Source: Microcystis wesenbergii FACHB-1317
GTDB taxonomy: Bacteria > Cyanobacteriota > Cyanobacteriia > Cyanobacteriales > Microcystaceae
Direction of reading: 5' to 3'
Assembly (NCBI RefSeq): GCF_014696875.1
Contig: NZ_JACJQV010000111.1
Location: forward strand, 1 to 64,000
DNA length: 64,000 nt
Both the position numbers and the translations under genes were made by a program. Positions within the stretch are counted from its first letter, which is position 1. Every line of letters starts with the position of its first letter. Below the pieces are notes generated by a model. That model saw only the letters and a program-made list of their open reading frames with translations. It was not told where the DNA came from and made no database searches. Shown piece after piece: positions 7,268 to 15,844 of the stretch.

Positions 7268-9166
7268 TTAAACAGATTCCTCTAGCAAAATTGTCTGTTT
7301 ACCCGACGTTAATAATAACTGGGTTTGCTTAATTTCTCCCTTGTGGTTACGCCATTGAATGTCAACGGGTAAAGCGGTATTAGGGTCAATTTTGCCTAAA
7401 CCAAAGTGTAGCACTGGACTTCTCACGCCAGAATGACCATTGCCCCCATCTACCTGCGCCACCAGCTGACTGCCCTCAGGTAGAGACACCTTAACCGCTG
7501 CCCCAATTGCGGGGATAGCCATTTTCCCCTTTTCTGAAGAGGGATTAGGGGAGAGCGCAGGGTTTAAAAGCTCTAATTCCAGAGATTGACCGATATTTGG
7601 ACTATCATTGCGATAAAAATAAGAGGTTTCCCACTGATTTGCCACTACAAAGTCTAAATCCCCATCTCCATCCACATCGGCGGTGGCAATTCCTCTGGTG
7701 ACAGAGGGATCATCTAAGCTTAATTGCGATGCCAAATCATAGTAACGTCCATCTTTACCCCGCACAAAAAAGGGATTATGTTGATGACCACTTAAATCGT
7801 CTCCATCTTGGAAATGAAACCAACTATTGGGGATTTTCAGGACTTGATCATTACTCATGGCTAACTCATGTAATTCTGGCCAACGATTGATGTCACCTTT
7901 ACGAAATCCTGTAGCTTGCAACGCTTCTAACTCCCCATCATTATCAAAATCGCCGAATTTTGTTTCCCAACTCCAGCCACTACGAGAGACTCCCAAGGGT
8001 TCGCTTTTATCGACATAAGGGGCGATTCCTCGGGACATTTTCTCCGTTTCTCCCGTACTGGTAAAGAGAAAATGACTTTCCTCTAGGGCGTATTCCGAAG
8101 CAATATTACTCACATAGATGTCTAAGAGTCCATCATGGTTAATATCCCCGAAATCTACCCCCATTCCCTTAAAGCCATCATGGCCCAATACCTTAGAATT
8201 AGGTGTCGTTAACCCTTTTTGCCCTTCCAGTAAGGCAAATTGGAGATGTCCTCTAGTAGAACGATTATGTAAGAGGCGATCGGGTCCGAAATCATTGGCA
8301 AAATAAATCTCTGGCAATAAATCCCCGTCTAAATCGGCTGTTCCGACGGCCAATGTCCAACCATGAGCAATTTTCTCCTCAAAAGCATCTTGGACTTCTT
8401 GATAAGTCACTCCAGTGGTAGAGGCATCGGACCACAAGAAAACTCGATTTTTACCGCCATTATAAGCACGGGTCATCGAATCTTGCATTTTTTCGATTTT
8501 CTGGGAATTGACATCCAAAATCTCGGCATTATCTTGGAAGTAATTGCCAATGATTAAGTCTGGGTGTCCGTCCCCATCTAAATCCGAGAAGGTTGCCGCA
8601 TTGGTGTACCATTTTTCCCTTTTTTGGCTGATTTGCTGCTGAAGATAACCTTGATCTTGCTTGATAAAAGCGATCGGTGTTCGTCCCCAATAATACACCA
8701 ATAGATCCCTGAGTCCATCCTCATTGAGATCACTAGGAATACATCCCATCGGGGCCATGGTTTGGTCGTTATAGTCAAAATCGGTGACATTGAGGGTGAA
8801 GGGCTGATAACGATTGCCCGTACCCGGAACAGGGGAGATAATCACCTGATTGCTTTGGGTTTCTACATGACAGAGATCATTATCCCAGCCATCTCCATCG
8901 AGATCCCCCAGGGCAACTGCCGCCCCAACTGCCGAAATCCAGCCCGAATGACGGCTTAAACTGGGATTTGTCGGTCTTTCTACTTGATAGGGTTGATTTT
9001 CTAATTCGGGTAAGGGAAAACGAGTAAAGGCAAAGCGAGAAGCGATCGCATCTCTTTCGGCCATTGATAGGGCGGGGAGACGGGAAACAAAGAATAAGAC
9101 TAAAATTAGCCCCAATGCCAAGATAGACTTGCTATAGCGTCGGATGAATTTTTCCAAACGATTCAT
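7268..9166 (-). CDS. Enediyne core protein E4/UnbV (FG-GAP + ASPIC/UnbV, CRTAC1-like)
   Basis: 632 residues. An N-terminal hydrophobic segment (ILALGLILVLFFVSRL) serves as signal or anchor. It is followed by at least seven calcium-binding FG-GAP/VCBS-type repeats with DxDxDG cores (GDLDGDGWDN, SDLDGDGHPD, ADLDGDLLPE, GDINHDGLLD, GDFDNDGELE, ADVDGDGDLD) and a C-terminal ASPIC/UnbV domain (AIGAAVKVSLPEGSQL, GGNGHSGVRSPVLHFGLG). UnbV-type proteins are one of five genes conserved in enediyne PKS cassettes. Their exact biochemical step is unsettled. The E3 gene is 51 bp upstream on the same strand and the other three cassette genes are in this window. The same domains alone also occur outside enediyne clusters, so the context decides. 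Confidence 0.85.
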   Translation of the reverse strand: MNRLEKFIRRYSKSILALGLILVLFFVSRLPALSMAERDAIASRFAFTRFPLPELENQPYQVERPTNPSLSRHSGWISAVGAAVALGDLDGDGWDNDLCHVETQSNQVIISPVPGTGNRYQPFTLNVTDFDYNDQTMAPMGCIPSDLNEDGLRDLLVYYWGRTPIAFIKQDQGYLQQQISQKREKWYTNAATFSDLDGDGHPDLIIGNYFQDNAEILDVNSQKIEKMQDSMTRAYNGGKNRVFLWSDASTTGVTYQEVQDAFEEKIAHGWTLAVGTADLDGDLLPEIYFANDFGPDRLLHNRSTRGHLQFALLEGQKGLTTPNSKVLGHDGFKGMGVDFGDINHDGLLDIYVSNIASEYALEESHFLFTSTGETEKMSRGIAPYVDKSEPLGVSRSGWSWETKFGDFDNDGELEALQATGFRKGDINRWPELHELAMSNDQVLKIPNSWFHFQDGDDLSGHQHNPFFVRGKDGRYYDLASQLSLDDPSVTRGIATADVDGDGDLDFVVANQWETSYFYRNDSPNIGQSLELELLNPALSPNPSSEKGKMAIPAIGAAVKVSLPEGSQLVAQVDGGNGHSGVRSPVLHFGLGKIDPNTALPVDIQWRNHKGEIKQTQLLLTSGKQTILLEESV

Positions 9167-9217
9167 GGTTTCAAAGAAGTAACTACATTCAATCTAAGCT
9201 TAAGACAGTTGAGGGGA

Positions 9218-10270
9218 TTAGGTGCGAAAATGACTTTGGATGGCTTGTCGCCATTGTTCATAGGCAGGGATTTGGTCGTGGTAATCTAAGCCGATGAGGG
9301 TATCATCAGTGATCTTGGCTGTTTCAGTCATAGCCATTCCACACAAAATTTGACAGGCTATTTCGGTATTTTCTGTGCAGTTTTCAGCTAGTAAACGTGC
9401 TTTTGCCGCAAAAGCTGCTCCCTGGGCTAATTCGGCTCTATAAGGTTCAGCCAGCTGTTTTAAATGTTGAATTTCTTCGGGAGACACTCCCCCCGCGTAA
9501 GTGCAAGCCAAGCCGATCCCACTCCATAAATGGGGTTGAAGCAGCGGGTCGAATTTTTGGATCTGATCGGCAATTTCGGCAATATTTGCCCCTTTCACAA
9601 ACCAAAGACTGCGCCCTAACCCTTGGGCAAAGACAAGACGCGCATAACCCGATAATTCTTGAGGAGACTTTCTCTCTCGGATATACTTAGGCCAGGCAAA
9701 GTATCCCTGATGAAATCCATAGCCGTCAAGGGCTAACCACCCTAATAGAGAATCTGGAAAATGTTGGGCAGAATCTGCTAATTTTTGGATATAAAAGCGC
9801 AAAGAAAAGGGAATACGGGCTAATTGCCATCCTTTCCCTACATAGGCCATGTAAATATGCTTTTTCCCCTCGTTTGCTAAAAAATGCTCAAAGCGATTGC
9901 GCTTCCTCAGGGTTAAACAATCTAGCAAAGATAAAGCCATCGCCGCCCCTTCATAAGCAAATCCTCTCAGATTGAGGGTGACACCTTCAAGAAGAGGAAA
10001 CAAGTCCGCGAGAGAATGAGCCATAATTGCTGCATTATAGCCATAGATAAAAGTTTGCCCGATCGTTTCCAAATATATCTGTTTTTGAGGCTGAACAGCC
10101 AGGCCGCCGCTTTGCGGATCACAGATGAATCCACGCTGATTAAAGGTTGCCGCTTGGGGTGAAAGGAGCAACAATCGTTGTGGAAAACGATTTACCTGCC
10201 TAGGAGAAAATTTGTGATCAAAATTGACAGCAGGATGCTCGAAGGGTGTGCCTGAGAAATTAGATGCCAT
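9218..10270 (-). CDS. Enediyne core protein E3/UnbL (DUF1702)
   Basis: About 350 residues of the DUF1702 family, called UnbL or E3 in enediyne biosynthesis. Recognisable blocks are the early FEHPAVNFDHKFSPR-type region, GFAYEGAAMALSLLD near 120, GYARLVFAQGLGRSLWFVKGA near 235, WSGIGLACTYAGG and GLDYHDQIPAYEQWR near the end. The biochemical role is unknown, although the family is almost confined to enediyne and related polyene loci. The start is placed at MASNFSGTP (10270). The longer in-frame ATG at 10339 would translate a 9-bp tandem repeat (CQLCQLCQL) that is better read as divergent promoter DNA. It is followed after 51 bp by the E4 gene. Confidence 0.85.
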   Translation of the reverse strand: MASNFSGTPFEHPAVNFDHKFSPRQVNRFPQRLLLLSPQAATFNQRGFICDPQSGGLAVQPQKQIYLETIGQTFIYGYNAAIMAHSLADLFPLLEGVTLNLRGFAYEGAAMALSLLDCLTLRKRNRFEHFLANEGKKHIYMAYVGKGWQLARIPFSLRFYIQKLADSAQHFPDSLLGWLALDGYGFHQGYFAWPKYIRERKSPQELSGYARLVFAQGLGRSLWFVKGANIAEIADQIQKFDPLLQPHLWSGIGLACTYAGGVSPEEIQHLKQLAEPYRAELAQGAAFAAKARLLAENCTENTEIACQILCGMAMTETAKITDDTLIGLDYHDQIPAYEQWRQAIQSHFRT

Positions 10271-10282
10271 TGTTAAAAAAAG

Positions 10283-10329
10283 TTGACAAAGTTGACAAAG
10301 TTGACAACCCTTGATGGGAGGTCTAAGAT
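10283..10329 (+). promoter_or_regulatory. Triplicated TTGACA promoter of devB-like gene
   Basis: The 9-mer TTGACAAAG is repeated, giving TTGACA at 10283, 10292 and 10301. The third copy is followed by a 17-bp spacer (10307-10323) and TAAGAT (10324-10329), an ideal sigma70-type geometry. The two other -35 boxes are out of spacing (26 and 35 bp). It lies in the 119-bp gap between the divergent E3 and DevB-like genes. Confidence 0.6.
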
Positions 10330-10389
10330 ATGACCTCATGTTACCTTAAACAAAGTTTATTTGATGAATCCTTATCCCTGTTAACAACA

Positions 10390-11697
10390 ATGGCTAACTT
10401 TCGCCTTCAAAATTCCCATTCTTTAAAATATTGGTTTTGGGGTCTTTTAGGAGCTTTTATGGGATTTAGCCTGGGAACAACCGTTATTATCTTCTATTTT
10501 AGACCAGAATCATCCTTGAAAGCTTCCCAGTTATCGATTTCCCCGACGGTTTCTCCTGATACTCCCGAAGCTGTTGCCGCCCTTGGTTATCTTGAACCCC
10601 AAGGTGGAATTACTCAAATATCAGCTACTGCCTTTTTGGAAGGAAGTAGAGTAGATAAAATACTGGTAAAACAGGGAGAAACAGTTGAAAAAGGCGAAAT
10701 AATGGCTATTTTAGATAATAATGCCCGTTTGCGAGCAGCCCTGAAACAAGCTCAAGCAAATCTGGGTTTAGCAGTATCTAAACTCGAAAAAGTGAGAGAA
10801 GGGGCAAAAAAAGGCGAAATTATGGCTCAAGATTCCCGTAGGCGTCAAAGCAAAGCGGAATTAGAGGGACAAATAATGAGGCAAAAAGCAGCGATCTCTA
10901 GTTTGGAATCGGAACTTGAAGGGGAAAAACTAGGACAAAAAGCTACCGTTGAAAGAATTAAAGCAGAATTGAATAATGCTCTCACAGATTGTCAACGTTA
11001 TCAATCTTTATACCGTAATGGTGCGGTTTCTCAAGGGGAAAAAGAGCGATTTTGTTTAGAGGCGACAACTACACAAAAAAGACTCCAAGAAGCTGAGGCT
11101 AACTTGCAACGCATTACAACTACCTTAGAACAAAAAATTCAGGAAGCCAGAGCCAATCTACAACGAACTCTTAATACTTTAGAACAACAAATTCAAGAAA
11201 ACCAAGCTATGTTAAGTGCAGTTACGGAAATTCGTCCTGTTGATCTTCAAATTGCTCAAGATGAAGTAATGACAGCTAAGGCTAATGTAGAACGCGCTCA
11301 GGCGGAATTAGAATTATCCTATGTGCGTGCGCCCCATGCAGGAAGAATTTTAAAAATTCATACTTTTCCCGGAGAATTAGTGAAAAATGAAGGAATTTTA
11401 GATTTGGGAAACATTCAAAAAATGTATGTGACAGCAGAAGTGTATGAAACCGATATTAGTCGAGTTAAATTAGGTCAATCTGTAACGATAAAAACTGATA
11501 AAATGCTCGGAGATTTAGAGGGAACCGTGGAAGAAATAGGTTGGAAAGTGGGACGACAAGATGTTTTAGGAACCGATCCTGTTGTCGATACAGATGCTAG
11601 AGTTGTCGAGGTAAAAGTTAGCTTAGATCATCGCTCTAGTGCTAAAGTTAATCGGTTAACTAACTTAAAGGTTAATGTGATCATTCACCCTAACTAA
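10390..11697 (+). CDS. DevB/HlyD-type membrane fusion protein
   Basis: About 435 residues: an N-terminal membrane anchor (YWFWGLLGAFMGFSLGT), a biotinyl-lipoyl-like half (VDKILVKQGETVEKGEIMAILDN), a long alpha-helical hairpin (~residues 110-300) and the matching second lipoyl/beta-barrel part (YVRAPHAGRILKIHTFPGE). This is the periplasmic adaptor of DevBCA-type ABC exporters, which in cyanobacteria export glycolipids and other compounds through TolC. The start is placed at MANFRLQ (10390) because the longer ATG at 10330 abuts the -10 box. The permease gene follows after 16 bp. It runs opposite to and between the enediyne-cassette genes. Confidence 0.87.
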   Translation: MANFRLQNSHSLKYWFWGLLGAFMGFSLGTTVIIFYFRPESSLKASQLSISPTVSPDTPEAVAALGYLEPQGGITQISATAFLEGSRVDKILVKQGETVEKGEIMAILDNNARLRAALKQAQANLGLAVSKLEKVREGAKKGEIMAQDSRRRQSKAELEGQIMRQKAAISSLESELEGEKLGQKATVERIKAELNNALTDCQRYQSLYRNGAVSQGEKERFCLEATTTQKRLQEAEANLQRITTTLEQKIQEARANLQRTLNTLEQQIQENQAMLSAVTEIRPVDLQIAQDEVMTAKANVERAQAELELSYVRAPHAGRILKIHTFPGELVKNEGILDLGNIQKMYVTAEVYETDISRVKLGQSVTIKTDKMLGDLEGTVEEIGWKVGRQDVLGTDPVVDTDARVVEVKVSLDHRSSAKVNRLTNLKVNVIIHPN

Positions 11698-11713
11698 ATA
11701 ACTCATTCAGAAG

Positions 11714-12877
11714 ATGAATATTCCCACTGCTTGGTTACAATTAGCTCATAAAAAAACTCGTTTAATTGTTGCACTGTCTGGTATTATTTTTTCCACTGTG
11801 ATTATTTTTATGCAGTTGGGAATTCGAGATGCTTTATTTGAGAGTGCTGTTCATTTACATAATAGTTTGGAAGGTGATGCTTTCCTGATTAGTCCTCGTT
11901 CTACATCCTTAATTGCCATGGAAAGTTTTAGTGAGCGAAGACTATTACAAGTCTTATCCTTTAATGAAGTGGAATTAGTCAGTCCAATCTATGTAGGCTA
12001 TGCTCAATGGAAAAATCCCGATACAAAAAACTATTGGCGTAATATTTTTGTAATTGGAATTGACTTAAGATATCAAGCATTTAAGGCTGTGGGAATCAAA
12101 GAAAATTGGCAAAAATTAAAGATAAAATATACCACCTTATTTGACCAAAATTCTCGGAGGGAGTTTGGAAATATTGCTGAAGATTTCCAGAAGGGTAAAA
12201 CTATTATTACTGAGGTGGGAAATTCTGGTAATAATCGAAAAATAGAAGTGGTTGGTCTCTTTGAATTAGGGACATCTTTTGGTTCAGATGGTAACTTATT
12301 AATGAGCTACTCTAACTTTTTAAGAATATTTCAGAATCGTTCATCTCGGTTCATTGATATTGGCTTAATTAAGTTTCAACCAGATATTGATCGGCAATCC
12401 TTACTCAAAAAGTTAAAGAAATATTTGCCGAAAGATGTCAAAATATTAAGCAAGCAAGAGTTTATTAACTTTGAAAAAAATTATTGGGCAACCAGTACAG
12501 CTATTGGTTTTATTTTTAATTTGGGGGTATTTTTAGGATTAGTGGTCGGGATTGTGGTTGTTTATCAAATTCTTTATACCAATGTTGCAGAACACTTAGC
12601 AGAATATGCAACTCTAAAAGCAATGGGATATCACAATCGTTATCTTCTGTGGCTCGTCTTTCAGCAAGCTCTGATTATTGCAGTATTGGGTTATATTCCT
12701 GGCTTTTTATTAGGGATGATTCAGTATTATTTTACCCAAAAATACACCTTACTTCCCATTGAAATGACCCCTACTAGAGCAATATTCGTCTTTGGCTTAA
12801 CCTTGCTCATGTCCTTGATTGCTGGAGCCACGGCTATTAATAAGCTCCAATACGCCGATCCTGCCGATATTTTTTAG
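11714..12877 (+). CDS. DevC-type ABC exporter permease (FtsX/MacB family)
   Basis: 387 residues with the MacB/FtsX topology. One N-terminal membrane helix (LIVALSGIIFSTVIIFMQLG) is followed by a ~220-residue periplasmic domain and three C-terminal helices (GFIFNLGVFLGLVVGIVVVYQ; ALIIAVLGYIPGFLLG; AIFVFGLTLLMSLIAG). Conserved features include QILYTNVAEHLAEYATLKAMGY, the coupling-helix region that contacts the ATPase. In DevBCA operons an ATPase gene (devA) normally comes next; here none follows and the next gene is unrelated. The permease must use an ATPase encoded elsewhere, or the operon is a truncated remnant. Export of the cassette's product is a plausible but unproved role. Confidence 0.87.
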   Translation: MNIPTAWLQLAHKKTRLIVALSGIIFSTVIIFMQLGIRDALFESAVHLHNSLEGDAFLISPRSTSLIAMESFSERRLLQVLSFNEVELVSPIYVGYAQWKNPDTKNYWRNIFVIGIDLRYQAFKAVGIKENWQKLKIKYTTLFDQNSRREFGNIAEDFQKGKTIITEVGNSGNNRKIEVVGLFELGTSFGSDGNLLMSYSNFLRIFQNRSSRFIDIGLIKFQPDIDRQSLLKKLKKYLPKDVKILSKQEFINFEKNYWATSTAIGFIFNLGVFLGLVVGIVVVYQILYTNVAEHLAEYATLKAMGYHNRYLLWLVFQQALIIAVLGYIPGFLLGMIQYYFTQKYTLLPIEMTPTRAIFVFGLTLLMSLIAGATAINKLQYADPADIF

Positions 12878-12983
12878 AGTATGTTTGAAAAGGGTTAGGG
12901 GTAGCGTAGTCATCTAGGCAAGCCGCCTCAACAAGAGTCGGCTCATACCGGGATAAATGAAAGCGGCGGAAGTTTCGGGTTAA

Positions 12984-13025
12984 GCTCATTTAAACCACTA
13001 ATTGGCTATAACCAGTTTAGGAGAG
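12984..13025. repeat. Dispersed repeat, copy A
   Basis: GCTCATTTAAACCACTAATT and the following GGCTATAACCAGTTTAGGAG match, in inverse orientation and with few differences, the sequence at 48051-48093. It is a short dispersed element of unknown kind lying between devC and the thioesterase gene. Confidence 0.75.
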
Positions 13026-13071
13026 TCATTTTTTATCGGTTATTTTTATCTCACATTCCTCGGGTTATCCT

Positions 13072-13503
13072 TTAGATTGGGATCTGATATTTCTCTAAAG
13101 CTAATTGCAGTTGAGCGGGAATTGGAGTGGGTCTGGTTTCACTATCCTCTCGTCGCATACAGGCCGTTTGTTGTTCTCCTTTTGCCACTAATTCTTCACC
13201 TTCATCAGTCACTCGCCAATATTCAAATAACATGGTAATTCGGTTTTGTTTAATCTCTCCTAAACGCATCCGAATAATAACATGATCAAAGGCAAATAAT
13301 TCGGACAGATACTCACAGGATACTCGAACCGTTACTAAAGCCAATCCTTGGGATAATTCTGTGATAATATCTGGGGCATTATCTTTGAGAAACATTTCTC
13401 GACAACGACCTTGCCATTGCACATAATTGGCATAATAAACATTACCGACTAAATTGGTTTCTTGAAAACTGACAATGTGATGATATTCGTAGGCTTTCAT
13501 CAT
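13072..13503 (-). CDS. Enediyne hot-dog thioesterase (E10/DynE7/SgcE10/CalE7-like)
   Basis: 143 residues of the 4HBT hot-dog fold. The segment ETNLVGNVYYANYVQWQGR (residues ~16-34) matches the diagnostic N-terminal motif of enediyne PKS thioesterases. In these the usual catalytic acid of 4HBT enzymes is replaced and Asn/Arg residues take part. The family releases (and can decarboxylate) the polyene chain from the PKS acyl carrier domain. It carries the same fold features throughout: VRVSCEYLSELFAFDHVIIRMRLG and a C-terminal QQTACMRR. In bacterial enediyne loci this gene normally adjoins pksE; here it is 3.3 kb away, separated by accessory genes. Start choice between the two adjacent ATGs (13503 and 13500) is arbitrary. 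Confidence 0.9.
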   Translation of the reverse strand: MMKAYEYHHIVSFQETNLVGNVYYANYVQWQGRCREMFLKDNAPDIITELSQGLALVTVRVSCEYLSELFAFDHVIIRMRLGEIKQNRITMLFEYWRVTDEGEELVAKGEQQTACMRREDSETRPTPIPAQLQLALEKYQIPI

Positions 13504-13589
13504 GATTATTTAGCGATTTTTCGAGATTAACAACGGTTTTAAAAGAACGCTATTGACAATTGACCAATTTTGTCAGCTGCTTGTCCTCT

Positions 13590-13717
13590 TATTTGGTCGA
13601 TTGTTGCTTAACAACTGCGATGGCAAATTCTACTCAAATATGTCTAAACCGCGCTCTGGGTAGGCAACCCATATAAAGTTCATTTTGTCAAGGATTGTTA
13701 AGATGCGCTTACCCTGA
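13590..13717. repeat. Dispersed repeat pair, left copy
   Basis: ATTTGGTCGATTGTTGCTTA through TGCGCTTACCCTGA resembles 25789-25897 closely at both ends and more loosely in the middle. Read on the minus strand both encode QGKRILTILDK, suggesting they descend from a coding fragment. The source gene was not recognised. The rest of 13504-13806 holds no gene. Confidence 0.65.
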
Positions 13718-13806
13718 GGGGCATAAAGTAGGAATTTTAAGATGATCATAGGTTATCCTGATAATGGTAAACTAAACACAAGTTTTTTATTTTCTGATTA
13801 TACCTC

Positions 13807-14190
13807 ATGAATCAACCGTTAACTCGTTTTTCTCAAGAATGGTGGTCTGCCTATCAAACGACATGGAACGAACAAGAAAACTTAGGTAAAAAGTTCACTA
13901 AATTGGGAAAAGTAATTCTTTGGTTTAGTGATCATCAGGGGGTTTCTGTTTGTTCAGAATGGGATGATCAGGGTCAGATTGTTAGTTTAGAACTGATTGA
14001 AGAAATGGATGAATCTTTACCGATTTTTTCAGCAACTAGAGAAAATTGGGAACGATTTGTTAATCAAGAAATTGGTGCAGTTAAAGCGGTAATGACAGGG
14101 TTAATTGATTATCGAGGATCGATGACGATTATTGTTAAATATGGTCGTCACTTTGATTGTCTAGCAGAAGTAGCTCAAAAAGTCAATTAG
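13807..14190 (+). CDS. SCP2-like (sterol carrier domain) small protein
   Basis: 127 residues. The C-terminal half, NWERFVNQEIGAVKAVMTG followed by YRGSMTIIVKYGRHFDCLAEV, has the pattern of SCP2-type lipid-binding folds: a loaded-ligand region 'AVMTGKIKYRGS' and a final helix. Such domains bind hydrophobic ligands, and stand-alone versions occur in various bacterial metabolic loci. It is encoded divergently from the thioesterase gene, with a 303-bp gap. A link to binding a polyene intermediate is attractive but is only inferred from position. Confidence 0.6.
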   Translation: MNQPLTRFSQEWWSAYQTTWNEQENLGKKFTKLGKVILWFSDHQGVSVCSEWDDQGQIVSLELIEEMDESLPIFSATRENWERFVNQEIGAVKAVMTGLIDYRGSMTIIVKYGRHFDCLAEVAQKVN

Positions 14191-14202
14191 TTATTTTACC
14201 TC

Positions 14203-14616
14203 CTAATTTCTCAGTAGTGCATTAAATCCTTCTTGTTGAAAATGGCGATCAAAAGTTAAAACATCGGAGATATTTTGTTGTCTCATAATCAACATCGAAG
14301 CACAATCTGTTAAGCTATAGCTTTTATCTCGTCTTTGGCGATAAAATAGCAATGCTTCGGTAAATAACTGAGAGGTTTGAGGGATAATTTCTACTGATGA
14401 GTCTTGGTGTAATTTATCTACAATATCTAGGGCAGCATCCCTTAAATACCCACCCCTTCCAGATAAGGCATTGAGTAATTCAGTTAACACCATTTCGCTA
14501 GTAACAGATAGAAATATATCTAATTCGTCGGTAATAGCTACAGAAGATTGATGTAAACTATCACGAGTGTCAACCAGTGCTTGAAGATAAGCAGTATCTA
14601 AAAAAATCTTTCTCAT
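14203..14616 (-). CDS. PIN-domain toxin (VapC-like)
   Basis: 137 residues with the four acidic positions of PIN ribonucleases: Asp7 in IFLDTAYL, Glu46 in VLTELLNAL, Asp104 in SLTDCASM and Asp123 in VLTFDRHF. VapC-type enzymes cleave tRNA or rRNA. The start overlaps the stop of the upstream small gene by four bases (ATGA-type), the usual antitoxin-toxin coupling. It lies among the interleaved accessory genes of the enediyne region. Confidence 0.85.
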   Translation of the reverse strand: MRKIFLDTAYLQALVDTRDSLHQSSVAITDELDIFLSVTSEMVLTELLNALSGRGGYLRDAALDIVDKLHQDSSVEIIPQTSQLFTEALLFYRQRRDKSYSLTDCASMLIMRQQNISDVLTFDRHFQQEGFNALLRN

Positions 14617-14825
14617 TCGTCTTCGTAATCCTCGTCTCTGGGTGCGCCATACATATAATGTTCAAAATTGCGAGCAAAATCTTTAGGTAATTTGTTCCAC
14701 TCTTCAATGGGAACTTTTTCACCAATTTCCACAATGGCTTTCCAAAAGGGTTTGTGGTTAGCGGTTTCTAAGGAAGAAGTATCACTATTTTCGCAGGGGA
14801 TAGGAGTAGGGTTAGAATTGTCCAT
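14613..14825 (-). CDS. Probable antitoxin of the PIN toxin
   Basis: 70 residues, acidic C-terminus (YGAPRDEDYEDE), with FWKAIVEIGEKVPIEEWNKLPKDFARNFEHYMYG in the middle. It has no recognisable DNA-binding domain but resembles small hydrophobic/acidic partner proteins encoded directly before PIN toxins in cyanobacteria. The four-base overlap with the toxin start and the matched strand support the role. Confidence 0.7.
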   Translation of the reverse strand: MDNSNPTPIPCENSDTSSLETANHKPFWKAIVEIGEKVPIEEWNKLPKDFARNFEHYMYGAPRDEDYEDE

Positions 14826-14879
14826 TGTTTTTGAAAGATTAGGATATTATTTATTATATAGCAATTAGGTGGGAAAGGC

Positions 14880-15821
14880 ATGGCTGAGGTGACAGCTAAT
14901 TACGACAAAACATGGAAAGAAGCGATTAGCACTTATTTGGCAGAGTTCTTAAACTTCTTTTATCCCAATATTTATCAAGAAATTGACTGGAATCAAACCC
15001 CTATTTCCCTTGATAAAGAATTAGAACAAATTACGGCAGCTGCGGAAACTGAGCAACGCTATGCTGATAAATTATTGAAAGTTTGGTTATTAGATAATCA
15101 GGAAATCTGGCTTTTAATTCATATTGAAGTCCAAAGTCAATATGATCTAAAATTCCCTCAACGAATGTTTATTTATAATTATCGAGCCTTTGATTTGTAC
15201 CATAAACCTGTTATTAGTTTAGCTATTTTAGGGGATGAAAGTAGGTCTTGGCGACCTGATTTTTATCAATATGGGTTAGGGGGAAGTCAAGTGAAAGTCG
15301 ATTTTTTAATGGTCAAATTATTGGATTATCAATGGGAAGACTTAGAACAAAGTGAGAATATTTGGGCTATAATAGTCATGGCACACCTAAAAACTAAGGC
15401 TACGACTAATAATCTCAGGGAGCGTGAACAATGGAAGTGGAACTTAGTCAGAGGTTTATATCAAAGGGGATTAACCAAGTTTGAGATTATCAATCTAGGG
15501 AAATTCATTGATAAAATGATGACCTTACCCCCGCAACTTCAACTTAACTTTAAAACAAAACTCAGTCAATACGAGGAGGAAAACAAAATGCCTTTTTTAA
15601 GTACCATAGAAGAAATGGCTCTCGAAGAAGGAGCTAAATTAACTAGCCAAAAGTATATTATTTTAGCTTTACAAAGTCGTTTTGGGGAGATTCCTAATTC
15701 CCTGATTGAAACGATTAACCAAATTGAGGATGTGTCTGTCTTAGAGAGTCTTTTTGTCCCCAGTATTACTATTAATTCATTGGAGGATTTTCAACATTTA
15801 GTTAATGACTCTTTATCTTAA
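14880..15821 (+). CDS. Rpn-family PD-(D/E)XK nuclease with DUF4351-like C-terminus
   Basis: 313 residues. The N-terminal nuclease domain contains ADKLLKVWLLDN and LLIHIEVQSQYD (residues ~61-86, the ExQ active-site strand of Rpn/YhgA nucleases), followed by RMFIYNYRAFDLYHKPVISLAIL. The C-terminal helical domain begins at MPFLSTIEEMALEEG (residue 237) and is DUF4351-like. That Met is in frame at 15588-15590 and is preceded seven bases upstream by a perfect GAGGAGGA Shine-Dalgarno sequence, so a separate ~77-residue small product is likely. In E. coli Rpn proteins, an internally translated small form acts as antitoxin to the nuclease. Immediately downstream are one intact and one decayed copy of exactly this C-terminal module. 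Confidence 0.85.
   Translation: MAEVTANYDKTWKEAISTYLAEFLNFFYPNIYQEIDWNQTPISLDKELEQITAAAETEQRYADKLLKVWLLDNQEIWLLIHIEVQSQYDLKFPQRMFIYNYRAFDLYHKPVISLAILGDESRSWRPDFYQYGLGGSQVKVDFLMVKLLDYQWEDLEQSENIWAIIVMAHLKTKATTNNLREREQWKWNLVRGLYQRGLTKFEIINLGKFIDKMMTLPPQLQLNFKTKLSQYEEENKMPFLSTIEEMALEEGAKLTSQKYIILALQSRFGEIPNSLIETINQIEDVSVLESLFVPSITINSLEDFQHLVNDSLS
15573..15590 (+). promoter_or_regulatory. Internal ribosome binding site and start within the Rpn gene
   Basis: GAGGAGGA (15573-15580) sits seven bases before an in-frame ATG (15588-15590) that opens the C-terminal domain. The downstream duplicated ORF starts with the same MPFLSTIEEM sequence and has its own GAAGGAG site, supporting real initiation here. 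Confidence 0.75.
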
Positions 15822-15844
15822 TTAATATGAGAAGGAGCGTAATC

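Noticed and set aside
13002-13238. Plus-strand open frame over the thioesterase gene
   Set aside because: Antisense shadow of the well supported thioesterase reading frame.
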